A stretch of 45,013 nucleotides of DNA from Bacteroidota bacterium (GTDB lineage Bacteria; Bacteroidota; Bacteroidia; Sphingobacteriales; Sphingobacteriaceae): assembly GCA_013288465.1 (NCBI GenBank), contig JABDBT010000004.1:1-45013 (forward strand), written 5' to 3'. Position 1 is the stretch's first letter. Each line of letters begins with the position of its first letter. The position numbers and the translations under genes were made by a program. The notes below the pieces were generated by a model. It was given only the letters and a program-made list of their open reading frames with translations, searched no databases and was not told where the DNA came from. Below are positions 34,277 through 43,125 of the stretch, piece by piece.

Positions 34277-35644
34277 TTATAAGCCACCTTTGCCATTGTA
34301 TAGCTTAACAGGGCCATCCAACGAAACCTTTAATACCGTTACATATTTATCCTGTACCCCTTTAGGTACGTTGATATATACCAATCCCGGCACTTTGCTC
34401 CACGATATTTTCCCAACAATATTATAGTTTAAATGGGTGCCGTTACCCAATACTGTTATATCGTTGATCTTATTTTGTAAACCCTTTAGGGTTACGCTAC
34501 CGCTGATGTCGCCTTGAAGAAACAGGTACAATACGGTTGAGTCTTTTGAAAGGGTAGTCGGACCGTAAAAATGGCCCTGGGGTATTCCGGCGACGGTATT
34601 AAATATAGCCTCGCCGTTTCGCTTATTCCACCCACCAAGCTCCTTTAGCAGGTATATATCTTCATCGGGGATAGAACCGTCTGCCCGGGGGCCTATATCA
34701 AACAATAAATTTCCACCATTTGAAACCGCGTCGGTAAAAATGGTAATAAGCTGATACGGTGTCTTCCAATTGGTATCATCAGGATGGTATCCCCAGTTAT
34801 TATTCGCGGTCATACATAATTCCCACCAGTTGAAAGCAGGGCGCGAAACCGGGAAGTTTTGCTCAGGTGTTTCGTAGTCGCCATAGCCCTGGAGCCGGCC
34901 ATTGATAATAGCATTTTTATTATCCTTTAAAATAATAGTGCGCACTTTAGCAGCTTCCCATTCTTCGGCGCTATGTTCCCAATCACCATCAAACCACCAT
35001 AGATCGGGCTTGAATTTTTGGCTGATCTCACTGATCTGGGATTGAAAGAATGAGCGGAATTTATTCCAGCGGTCATAGTCATTATGGACGTTATACCTTG
35101 CGCTATCTTTTAAAAACCCCGGATAGTTGCGGTTTGACCAATCTATCAGCGAGAAGTAGGCGCCGCATTTGATATTTCTTTCTCTTAATGCCTCAAATAA
35201 GGGTTTTATCATATCCTTGTGGGCCGGTGTTGCTTTTACAATATTCAGCTCATCAACCTGCGAATCATACATAGTAACGCCGTCGTGATGTTTTGTAGTA
35301 ATAACAGCATATCTCGCCCCGCTTTCTTTGATCAGGTCGGCCCAGTAAGCAGGGTCATATTTCTTGAGCGTAAAACCCTGGAGCTGCTTCATGTAATCGG
35401 CGTAGGCGATCTTTTTGTTGTAAAAACTCCATGATTCATCTATACCGTTAACAGCATATATACCTTCATGAATAAATATACCGAGTTTGGCATCTGCGAA
35501 CCATTGCATTTTATCTTTAATGCTCGCCGGATCAATTGAGGACTGCGCGTGGCTAAACGTTGATAGCAAAACCAGGGCAAGTGCCGGCAGAATTTTTTTC
35601 CGATAGTTAGCGGGCCGTAACGAGGTCAATGATGAAAAAATCAT
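34277..35644 (-). CDS. GH29 alpha-L-fucosidase (exported), copy A
   Basis: A 455-residue retaining fucosidase that removes alpha-linked L-fucose. An N-terminal hydrophobic segment (about 17-33, ending FSHAQ) exports it. The GH29 barrel shows AVITTKHHDGVTMYDS (113-128) and the nucleophile D219 in LWWFDGDWEH. The C-terminal beta domain begins near 375. The usual HWG near the first strand reads HEG (LGIFIHEGIYAVNG, residues 54-67), which is unusual. It is the last gene of the PUL, 19 bp after the sulfatase. Confidence 0.92.
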   Translation of the reverse strand: MIFSSLTSLRPANYRKKILPALALVLLSTFSHAQSSIDPASIKDKMQWFADAKLGIFIHEGIYAVNGIDESWSFYNKKIAYADYMKQLQGFTLKKYDPAYWADLIKESGARYAVITTKHHDGVTMYDSQVDELNIVKATPAHKDMIKPLFEALRERNIKCGAYFSLIDWSNRNYPGFLKDSARYNVHNDYDRWNKFRSFFQSQISEISQKFKPDLWWFDGDWEHSAEEWEAAKVRTIILKDNKNAIINGRLQGYGDYETPEQNFPVSRPAFNWWELCMTANNNWGYHPDDTNWKTPYQLITIFTDAVSNGGNLLFDIGPRADGSIPDEDIYLLKELGGWNKRNGEAIFNTVAGIPQGHFYGPTTLSKDSTVLYLFLQGDISGSVTLKGLQNKINDITVLGNGTHLNYNIVGKISWSKVPGLVYINVPKGVQDKYVTVLKVSLDGPVKLYNGKGGL

Positions 35645-35663
35645 GTTGTTTTTATTTATTTAA

Positions 35664-37229
35664 TTATTTATTGGACGATATTGGAGTTGAAAATAGCTTA
35701 GCGGCATCATCATCCTCGTATTTATCTATCTGTTGTTTTAACTCCGCTTTAAGTTTAATGGTGAGGCTTTCATATCCCTTTTTGCCATATAGGTTATCCA
35801 TTTCATGCGGGTCGGTTTGCAGGTCATATAATTCCCATGAGCTTACCCGCGTATAAAAACGGATGAGCTTATAGCGTTTGGTTTTGATACCAAAATGTGG
35901 CGATACAGCGTGCTCTCCATTTTCATAATAATGATAATAGATCACATCGCGGCCTGCAGCTTTCTTCTTTGCAAACAAAGGCAACATCGACTCGCCCTGC
36001 ATACCTTTAGGCACGTCAACGCCTGCGGCATTTAAAATTGTTGGCGCTATATCCATGTTCAAAACAAAGTCATTTGATTTTGTACCCGGTTTAATTTTAC
36101 CCGGATAGCGCATTACCATAGGCGTGCGGAATGATTCTTCATATATCCAGCGTTTATCAAACCAGCCATGTTCGCCCAGGTAAAAGCCCTGGTCAGACAG
36201 GTAGATCACAATCGTGTTTTTGGTGAGATGGTGCTTGTCTAAATAATCCAAAGTGCGGCCAATGTTACGGTCAAGCGAAACTGCTGTGCTTAAATATTCC
36301 TGCATATAGTGCTGGTATTTCCACTCGGTTAAAGCATCTCCACTTAGGTTCTTCGCTTTTAGGTCCTCGTATATAGGTTTGTAGTAGGTATCCATTTTAA
36401 GCCGCTGTGCTGCATTCATACGCTTAATTGCCCCTTCTCTATTCTCCGCGTCAACATCTGGGAACATTTTCAAGTCATATCCCATGATCATTGTTTTGGC
36501 AATGGTCATATCCTGCACCTTTGCTGCCTCACGATTGTCATATTTATCATAAAAATCATGTGGTAAGGGGAATTTTACTTTATCAAACCGCCCAAGATCG
36601 GCCGTATCAGGTATCCATGTGCGATGAGTTGCTTTATGTCCCACAACCAGGCAAAATGGTTTGCTTTTGTCCCTGGAATTTAAAAAAGCTTCTGTTTCAT
36701 TTTCTATTACATTACTTACATAACCTTCAATACGCTGCGTTTTACCATCCATGTTTATAAAATCGGGATTATAATATTCTCCTTGTCCGGGTAATATTTT
36801 CCAAAAATCAAATCCCTGCGGCTGGCTTTCTAAATGCCATTTACCAATCCATGCAGTTTCATAGCCGGCATGCTGCAGCTGCTTTGCAAATGAATCCTGG
36901 TTTCCGTCAAACCTGGATAGGTTATCTTTGAAGCCATTTTTATTGCTGTATTTACCCGTTAAAATAGTGGCCCTGCTGGGGCCACAGATAGAATTGGTTA
37001 CATAAGCTTTATTAAAAATTACTCCCTCTTTGGCTATCCTGTCAATATTTGGCGTTTGCATCAGTTTACTGCCATACGCGCTGATGGCCTGGTAAGCATG
37101 GTCGTCAGAAATAATGATCAGGATATTGGGTTTTGTGGCAGGCTTATTCACCGTCTGCGCCATTAGCAGGTTGGGAATAAACAGGCACGCTAATAAAATT
37201 TGTTTCTTGATAGGATTTAAAAATGTCAT
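35664..37229 (-). CDS. S1-family sulfatase (exported), C-G-P-S-R type
   Basis: A 521-residue exported sulfatase (signal peptide ending LLMAQ, about residue 25). The alkaline-phosphatase-like fold has the metal ligands D42-D43 in IISDDHAYQ and the formylglycine precursor C82 in SICGPSRATILTGKY. Further ligands are in YLSDQGFYLGEHGWFDKRW. The enzyme needs Cys-to-formylglycine maturation by anSME or FGE, neither of which lies in the window. It removes a sulfate from a glycan; the position is unknown. It shares little beyond the catalytic core with the neighbour at 37333. Confidence 0.93.
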   Translation of the reverse strand: MTFLNPIKKQILLACLFIPNLLMAQTVNKPATKPNILIIISDDHAYQAISAYGSKLMQTPNIDRIAKEGVIFNKAYVTNSICGPSRATILTGKYSNKNGFKDNLSRFDGNQDSFAKQLQHAGYETAWIGKWHLESQPQGFDFWKILPGQGEYYNPDFINMDGKTQRIEGYVSNVIENETEAFLNSRDKSKPFCLVVGHKATHRTWIPDTADLGRFDKVKFPLPHDFYDKYDNREAAKVQDMTIAKTMIMGYDLKMFPDVDAENREGAIKRMNAAQRLKMDTYYKPIYEDLKAKNLSGDALTEWKYQHYMQEYLSTAVSLDRNIGRTLDYLDKHHLTKNTIVIYLSDQGFYLGEHGWFDKRWIYEESFRTPMVMRYPGKIKPGTKSNDFVLNMDIAPTILNAAGVDVPKGMQGESMLPLFAKKKAAGRDVIYYHYYENGEHAVSPHFGIKTKRYKLIRFYTRVSSWELYDLQTDPHEMDNLYGKKGYESLTIKLKAELKQQIDKYEDDDAAKLFSTPISSNK

Positions 37230-37295
37230 GTTTTTTATATGAAAAGGAACCTAAATTAACCAACTAACGCTTTATACTACCGATCTAACTTAGCG

Positions 37296-37305
37296 CAAAC
37301 GTTTG
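37296..37305. promoter_or_regulatory. CAAACGTTTG palindrome upstream of the sulfatase gene
   Basis: A perfect 10-base palindrome, 66 bp before the sulfatase start at 37229, in the 103-bp gap between the two sulfatases. Its form recalls LacI-type or AraC-type operators. No regulator link is shown. Confidence 0.25.
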
Positions 37306-37332
37306 TTAAGCTTTTTTTATTGAAGTTTTTAA

Positions 37333-38964
37333 TTAATACGACTGATTTGGTTTGTAATGCGGGAAATTATCTCCCGTTAAAATAGACTTTTTCTGGATTT
37401 GCAGCTTGCCGTCTTTTACCCAGTCTTCTCCACGAACAGCAAGTTCCAAAGCAAGCGCGTCATACAGATTTTTATAAACAGCAGCTGCCGACGGATCGGC
37501 TACAATATTATTCAATTCATAAGGGTCATGTTGCAAATCGTACAGTTGTTCAAAACCGGTCAATGTATAAAAAATATATTTGTAACGATTGTCTCTAATA
37601 GCTACCCACGCATTGTCGGGCTCATAACACAGGCTATGTTCTAAACACAAAGTTGTTCGCCAGTTGCCGGTTTCGTTCAATATCTTCAAAATGCTTTCAC
37701 CGTCTATTTTTGATGGAATGGTAAAATTGCAAACATCCGCGAACGTGGGAAATATATCTCTTAACTCTACCAACTCGTTCCTTGTTTGCCCGCGTTTGTA
37801 ATGAAAGTTGCCAATGCCCGAGGGCCACCTAACTACCAGGGGAACATTGGCCGATGGCTGGTAAGGCCGGCATTTGCGCCACATATATTGGTCGCCCAAC
37901 ATTTCTCCATGATCTGAGCAAAACAGGATAAACGTATTTTCATATTGCCCTGTTTCTTTCAATGTTTTTATTACACGTCCTATTTGTTCGTCAACAAAAG
38001 AAATAGAACCTGCATAGGCAGCGCGCGAAGACTTTATTTCTTTCTCCGGGAAAATAGCCGAAGATGCCTCGGGCATTTGCTCCATCGACGCGGTTTTATT
38101 TTTATATTTTTCTTTGGCCCATTGGCTTACTTGCGGCGTTGGAATATCAATACTTTCGTAATGATCCATCCAGCGTTTTGGTGGATCGAATGGTGGATGC
38201 GGACGTTGAAAAGACAGTTTTAAAAACCACGGGCTTTCTGATACACTTTTCTTTAAAAAATCAATAGCTCTGCTGGCTGTCCAGTGTGTTGCGTGCAGTT
38301 CATCGGCATAGGGAAAAGGGATGCCCCCACGGTTATCATTATAGCTTAAATGTGTTGCATTAATGTCTTTATCGGGCGCAACTCTTCTGAACCAGGCTTC
38401 ATAATCGCAGATAAAGCCATTTTTATTTTTCGAATACCAGCCTTCTTCCAAATCGATGGTTTTATAACCCTGGGTATTGCGTGGCGGGCCAAAATGGTTT
38501 TTGCCTTTTACAACAGTTTCGTAGCCCATCTCCGAAAAAAACTGCGGCATGGTAAGCTTGTAGTATTGCGCTATATTATTCATGTAGCCCAACATGCCGT
38601 GATTCCAAGGGCTAAGTCCGGTAAGCAAACCGGTACGTGCAGGCGTACACGACGGAACAGCGCAATAAAAATTGGCAAACCTTGCACCCTCTTTTGCCAA
38701 CGCATCAATATTGGGTGTTTTGATCCAGGATGCACCGGCACAACCCAGGTAATCGCCCCGATGCTGATCGTCCATGATGAACAAAATATTGGGGCTATTT
38801 ACGCCTTTATTTGATTTTCTTACAGATGTGGTTACAGGGTTGTCATCCCAATCGTCTTTAAAATTCCCTATCGGGGATTTTGCTAACGGAAACAGCGCAA
38901 GGGCCCCAAGCCGCCTGACTGCATCTTTGCGGGAGATCTTATTTTTATCGTCGCCTGCTTTCAT
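37333..38964 (-). CDS. S1-family sulfatase (exported), C-T-P-A-R type
   Basis: A 543-residue sulfatase with metal ligands D65-D66 in FIMDDQHRGDYLG and the formylglycine precursor C106 in VPSCTPARTGLLTG. Further motif segments are KLSFQRPHPPFDPP and LFCSDHGEMLGDQ. The N terminus (KISRKDAVRRLGALALFPLA) is twin-arginine-like rather than a plain Sec signal, so export may be by Tat, or it may be a weak Sec signal. The different signature from the 35664 enzyme suggests a different subfamily and sulfate position. It follows the AraC gene by 47 bp. Confidence 0.92.
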   Translation of the reverse strand: MKAGDDKNKISRKDAVRRLGALALFPLAKSPIGNFKDDWDDNPVTTSVRKSNKGVNSPNILFIMDDQHRGDYLGCAGASWIKTPNIDALAKEGARFANFYCAVPSCTPARTGLLTGLSPWNHGMLGYMNNIAQYYKLTMPQFFSEMGYETVVKGKNHFGPPRNTQGYKTIDLEEGWYSKNKNGFICDYEAWFRRVAPDKDINATHLSYNDNRGGIPFPYADELHATHWTASRAIDFLKKSVSESPWFLKLSFQRPHPPFDPPKRWMDHYESIDIPTPQVSQWAKEKYKNKTASMEQMPEASSAIFPEKEIKSSRAAYAGSISFVDEQIGRVIKTLKETGQYENTFILFCSDHGEMLGDQYMWRKCRPYQPSANVPLVVRWPSGIGNFHYKRGQTRNELVELRDIFPTFADVCNFTIPSKIDGESILKILNETGNWRTTLCLEHSLCYEPDNAWVAIRDNRYKYIFYTLTGFEQLYDLQHDPYELNNIVADPSAAAVYKNLYDALALELAVRGEDWVKDGKLQIQKKSILTGDNFPHYKPNQSY

Positions 38965-39011
38965 ATCATTTAAAATTTTTAAATTATTGACCCCTACTTG
39001 ATCTTTTAACT

Positions 39012-39890
39012 TTATTGCAGTGCACTCTGTATAAATTCCTTTCGATAATTGAGCGGGCTTTTTCCTGTAATTTGTTTGAAAAATTTATGAAAGCTGGCAA
39101 AATTATTAAAGCCGCTTTCATAGCATAATTGTTTAATAACAATATCATTCTCCATCAACAACTTACAGGCATGGCCAACTTTCAGTTCGATCAAAAACTG
39201 TGAATACGTTTTTTGGGTATGCGCTTTAAAATAACGGCAAAATGAACCCGGGCTCATAAAGGCAATAGCCGCAATTTCTTCTAAATGTATTTTATTCTTC
39301 AAATTAGCTATTGAGTATTCGTATATGGCGTTAATACGGTCATTTTCGCGCACCTCGGTGTTACGCGTGAACCCGATGGACGAAAGCATCGTTACATTAT
39401 TACAAACCGAAATAGCATCTAAGGCCTTCATCAATAGGATAATTTTTTCTGCCCCGTTGCAGTTCAGCATTCTTTCCAATATTTCGGCAACAACAATTTT
39501 GGTACCCCCGTTTACTTTTATCCCCCGTTTTGCTCTTTCGAGTATTGCCTTTAAAGACTTATTTTCGGGCAACTGTAAAAACTGATCGCCCCAAAAATTC
39601 TCGAAGAAATGAGTAACCCTAATATCGGCGCTTTTGTTGGCATCGTCGCTAAAATAACTTTCATCAAATCGCCAGTAATGTGGCAAGTTAGCTCCAATTA
39701 GTACAACGTCGCCCGCCTTAAATGGCATAATGCTATCACCAACAAATTGCATACCCTCCCCTTTTTTAATGTGGATCAACTCCACTTCGGGATGATAATG
39801 CCAGATATTGTCAAACTGGGGTACGAGGTCACGGCGTACACTGAAGGATTGGGCGGCCCCGGTAGAAACTTTAAGCAATTGTGGTTTCAT
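39012..39890 (-). CDS. AraC-family transcriptional regulator
   Basis: A 292-residue regulator. The N-terminal cupin (about 10-80) has the sugar-pocket-like YHPEVELIHIKKGEGMQF and GDVVLIGANLPHYW. The C-terminal HTH_18 domain (about 190-290) has LEEIAAIAFMSPGSFCRYFK and SGFNNFASFHKFFKQITGKSPLNYR. It should sense a soluble sugar in the cytoplasm and control the PUL. It lies inside the gene row on the same strand, 102 bp after the fucosidase B gene, so it may be part of the transcript it regulates. Confidence 0.93.
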   Translation of the reverse strand: MKPQLLKVSTGAAQSFSVRRDLVPQFDNIWHYHPEVELIHIKKGEGMQFVGDSIMPFKAGDVVLIGANLPHYWRFDESYFSDDANKSADIRVTHFFENFWGDQFLQLPENKSLKAILERAKRGIKVNGGTKIVVAEILERMLNCNGAEKIILLMKALDAISVCNNVTMLSSIGFTRNTEVRENDRINAIYEYSIANLKNKIHLEEIAAIAFMSPGSFCRYFKAHTQKTYSQFLIELKVGHACKLLMENDIVIKQLCYESGFNNFASFHKFFKQITGKSPLNYRKEFIQSALQ

Positions 39891-39992
39891 AAATAGTGAT
39901 TATAATTGGCTAAACACTCAATGCCATAGTTACAAAAATTTTATAGGTTATGCGCTTTTAAGACATTGTTCACGCATTTTTAATTCAATCAG

Positions 39993-41312
39993 TTAATCGG
40001 TTGTTAATTTAATTATTGTATCGTAAGGGGTAGTTTCAACGCCTTTTAAATAAACAAAAACCCCCTCGGGTTGCTGCTTAAATTTAAGAGGCTCCCCATT
40101 TGCAAATGCAGTAACTTTTGCAACTTTTTTAGTCAACGTGGGGATAAGAATATAATCTGCAGTTGCTTTATTCAGTATGTGCACATAAAGCGTATTTTCT
40201 TTCGCGGTGAGCACTCCCCACGGCTGGGCTGCTATTAGGTTGCCCCTGGTGCCATATATAGTTTCTCCGTTCTTTTGCATCCATGCACCCACTTTTGTTA
40301 ACGTGTCAACAAATTCAGGCTGAATTTTACCATTTGGCATAGGGCCGATATTTAATAAAAAATTGGCGTTGCGCCCTGCCGCGTTTACCAAATACCCTAC
40401 GATCTGCTTAACAGATTTATAATCCCTATCATTAATGTTAAAGCCCCAGCTACCGTTAATAGTCTCGCAGGTTTCGAGGGGTAAAGTGCTGATCTTTGAT
40501 TCGCCGCTAAAGCCAGTGGTGTTTCCGCCTGGCAGGTCTTTTTCAAACATCTGGAAGTCCTCGCCCAGGAACGGCGCCAAATGGTGGTTGTTACCAATAA
40601 GCATAGCAGGATTGAGCTTGTGGATCAACGTATATATCTCGTCGAAATGCCAGTTTACCGTTCTCCTCTCCCACTGCCCGTCAAACCAGATACCTCTTGC
40701 TTCGGGGTATTGCGTGATAAGTTCCGTCAATTGAGTTTTCATAAAGTTGATATAGCTATCCCAATCCGCATGCTCTGGTTTACCATTCACTATGGGCTGA
40801 CCAAAACCATAATCGGGCCTGCCCCAATCCAGCAACGAATAATAAAGATGCAGCTCGATGCCTTCCTTTTTACATTCGGCAGCCAGCTCTTTCAACGGGT
40901 CCTTGTGATATGGGGTTGCATCAACGATGTTATAGCGGCTTGCTTTGGTTCCGTACATGCTAAAACCATCATGATGGCGTGTTGTAATGGTAATATATTT
41001 CATCCCGGCGGCTTTTGCCACTGCTACCCAGGCCTTTGCATTAAAATCTTCGGGACGAAAAAAATCGGCCAGTCGTTTATAGCTGTCATAAGGTATTTTT
41101 CGGTCGTGCATTACCCATTCGCCCGCGCCTAATTCACTGTATATCCCCCAATGGATAAACATACCGAACTTCATATCCTGAAACTCTTTTCGGGACGTGA
41201 GGTTTTCGGCCGTTGGGGTATAGGATGTTAATTGCCCCAATTTGTCGTTCTGGGCGTTAGCGGCAATTGCTGTAATAGAGCATAAATAAACGAGCAGCAG
41301 TTTTTTTTTCAT
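39993..41312 (-). CDS. GH29 alpha-L-fucosidase (exported), copy B
   Basis: A 439-residue retaining fucosidase with a signal peptide (cleavage near AANAQ, about residue 21). GH29 motifs are FGMFIHWGIYSELG (49-62), ITTRHHDGFSMYGTK (109-123) and the nucleophile D211 in GIWFDGQWER. A C-terminal beta-sandwich follows from about 360. The usual HWG is present, unlike in copy A. It starts 33 bp after the GH97 gene and is probably co-transcribed with it. The two copies likely differ in linkage or sulfate tolerance. Confidence 0.94.
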   Translation of the reverse strand: MKKKLLLVYLCSITAIAANAQNDKLGQLTSYTPTAENLTSRKEFQDMKFGMFIHWGIYSELGAGEWVMHDRKIPYDSYKRLADFFRPEDFNAKAWVAVAKAAGMKYITITTRHHDGFSMYGTKASRYNIVDATPYHKDPLKELAAECKKEGIELHLYYSLLDWGRPDYGFGQPIVNGKPEHADWDSYINFMKTQLTELITQYPEARGIWFDGQWERRTVNWHFDEIYTLIHKLNPAMLIGNNHHLAPFLGEDFQMFEKDLPGGNTTGFSGESKISTLPLETCETINGSWGFNINDRDYKSVKQIVGYLVNAAGRNANFLLNIGPMPNGKIQPEFVDTLTKVGAWMQKNGETIYGTRGNLIAAQPWGVLTAKENTLYVHILNKATADYILIPTLTKKVAKVTAFANGEPLKFKQQPEGVFVYLKGVETTPYDTIIKLTTD

Positions 41313-41345
41313 AATTTTTTATTCGTTGGTTTTTCCAAAAAAATC

Positions 41346-43100
41346 TTATTCATGTATCCGTAAAACTACACCTCCGCGTTTCTGAAGATTAAATGTTAAC
41401 CGGGACGCTGCATTTATTTTTTCGGTACGCTTCATCACCTTATTTTCAGGGCCATCTTCATAAATCTCGGCGGTGTACCATTTTCCGGGTTGTAAGAAAT
41501 CTGTAACAATCGTTATTGTGCGGGAATCGTCGTTGGTAACAGATCCAACGTACCATTCTTTATTTTTTTCCCGTTCTACAGTGATATACTCTTCGGGTGC
41601 GCCCGCCGGTACCTTCGTTTTGTTCCATACGGTAGGCAGGTATTTCCAAAATTCAACTTCTGACAGATCGGTATATTGTTTGGGTTGATCATACCAGTAA
41701 AGAAACTGCCAAGGGCTAAAATAAATAACCGACAAAGCTAATTGGTGGCATTTGGTATTCTTAAGCCGTTTGTCCTGGAAACAATAGGTGTAGTCGGCAG
41801 GCCCCGCAATAAAACGTGTAAACGGAAGGACGGTATTATGCGTAGCGTCCGGAAACTCTTCGTTTCCCCTCACCCCTTCCTGGGTAATTAAATTGGGATA
41901 GGTACGGTTAAAGCCGGTTGGCGAATATTCATCATGTACATCAACCATCAGGCGATGCGCGGCTGCTTTTTTTATCGCCTCATATAGCCAGTTGTCCCAA
42001 TAAAGGGTGCCCGTATTTACAAAGCCGAATTTAACACCTGCAATACCCCATTTTTCGTATAACGGAAAAAGCGCATCGAGTTGCCGTTCAAGGGCGCGGT
42101 GGTTAACATATAAAATAACTCCCTTGTTTTTTGATTTGGCGTATTGAATAACCGCCGGCAGATCAAGATCATTTACAGGATTACGCTGAGGATCAACATT
42201 TACCCGTGTGGCATCAGAGCTATCATTGTTTTCGGGGCCATACCATCCCGCATCAAATTCAATAAACTGAATGTTTTGTTTAACCGCAAAGTCTATCAGA
42301 TCCATTGCGCCTTTTGTAGATAAGGTTATTTCCCTGATCACGGTGCCGGGCTTTATCCATTTGGTATCTTTCAACTTATTGGCATCATTCAGGTTGGAGA
42401 TCAAAAAATTATTTTCTAATAGCCTTGTCGGTTTATCTGCAACCAGTATAGCCCGCCACTGGGTGGAAAAAGCCGATCGCCCGCCATTGGCAATACAGGC
42501 CCATATCCCACCGGGCAAGGTTAGTGTAAGTGGTAAGGTAATTTTAGGTTGCAACTGTTTTAAAGGCTGCAATTTATATATACCCTGTGCATGATCGGTA
42601 CAATAGCCACGGGTACCCTCCGGAAATTGCAGAACCGGAAAAACTTCTTTATAATCTGTTGGTAAAGTATTTGCTTGCTTGGCGTCCGGGCTGTTTACAC
42701 CATCGGGGAAAGAATAGCGCAGGCCAATGCCTTCGTTATATGCCCGTATAATAAATTGAAAATCTGGTTGGTTACCCGGTTTGTGCAAGGTAAGGGTGAG
42801 CTCATTATAGTTGTCGGGAATAATTGATCGCTCACCAATTACAGGCCGCCATGATGCGCTATGGCTTGAACGTGTGGCTTTAATTAGCTCCATGCCCACA
42901 GCGCTATTATTACTATCAACCTTTGCTGTTATCACATTTTGGCCGTTATAAAAAACCCGGTAAGACGGGCCACCTGTGTTGTTCAGAAAAAACTTAAAAC
43001 TAACCTTGCCATCAGGTGAAAGCAGTGTGGTAGGTGTCTGCGCCTTACTAATAACAGGACAGATCATCATTATAAATAATACTATTTTTAGGTACTTCAT
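41346..43100 (-). CDS. GH97 family glycoside hydrolase (exported)
   Basis: A 584-residue exported enzyme (signal peptide ending VISKAQ, about 21). The N-terminal GH97 beta-sandwich runs to about 255, followed by the TIM barrel (IQFIEFDAGWYG near 280, MVDVHDEYSPTGFNRTYPN from 385 and ITQEGVRGNEE from 405) and a C-terminal beta domain. GH97 enzymes act on alpha-glucosides or alpha-galactosides. The barrel segment that carries the Asp nucleophile in retaining members reads GVKFGF here (355-360), so an inverting, SusB-like mechanism is more likely; this rests on remembered motifs. It is 25 bp after the DUF2264 gene. Confidence 0.92.
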   Translation of the reverse strand: MKYLKIVLFIMMICPVISKAQTPTTLLSPDGKVSFKFFLNNTGGPSYRVFYNGQNVITAKVDSNNSAVGMELIKATRSSHSASWRPVIGERSIIPDNYNELTLTLHKPGNQPDFQFIIRAYNEGIGLRYSFPDGVNSPDAKQANTLPTDYKEVFPVLQFPEGTRGYCTDHAQGIYKLQPLKQLQPKITLPLTLTLPGGIWACIANGGRSAFSTQWRAILVADKPTRLLENNFLISNLNDANKLKDTKWIKPGTVIREITLSTKGAMDLIDFAVKQNIQFIEFDAGWYGPENNDSSDATRVNVDPQRNPVNDLDLPAVIQYAKSKNKGVILYVNHRALERQLDALFPLYEKWGIAGVKFGFVNTGTLYWDNWLYEAIKKAAAHRLMVDVHDEYSPTGFNRTYPNLITQEGVRGNEEFPDATHNTVLPFTRFIAGPADYTYCFQDKRLKNTKCHQLALSVIYFSPWQFLYWYDQPKQYTDLSEVEFWKYLPTVWNKTKVPAGAPEEYITVEREKNKEWYVGSVTNDDSRTITIVTDFLQPGKWYTAEIYEDGPENKVMKRTEKINAASRLTFNLQKRGGVVLRIHE

Positions 43101-43125
43101 TTCCGAGTTAACTTAAATATTGCTG

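Noticed and set aside
38350..38814. Plus-strand open frame across the sulfatase gene
   Set aside because: It lies opposite the conserved sulfatase motifs and looks like a codon-bias shadow.
40581..41132. Long plus-strand open frame across fucosidase B
   Set aside because: It is antisense to clear GH29 coding sequence and shows no recognisable domain or start signal.
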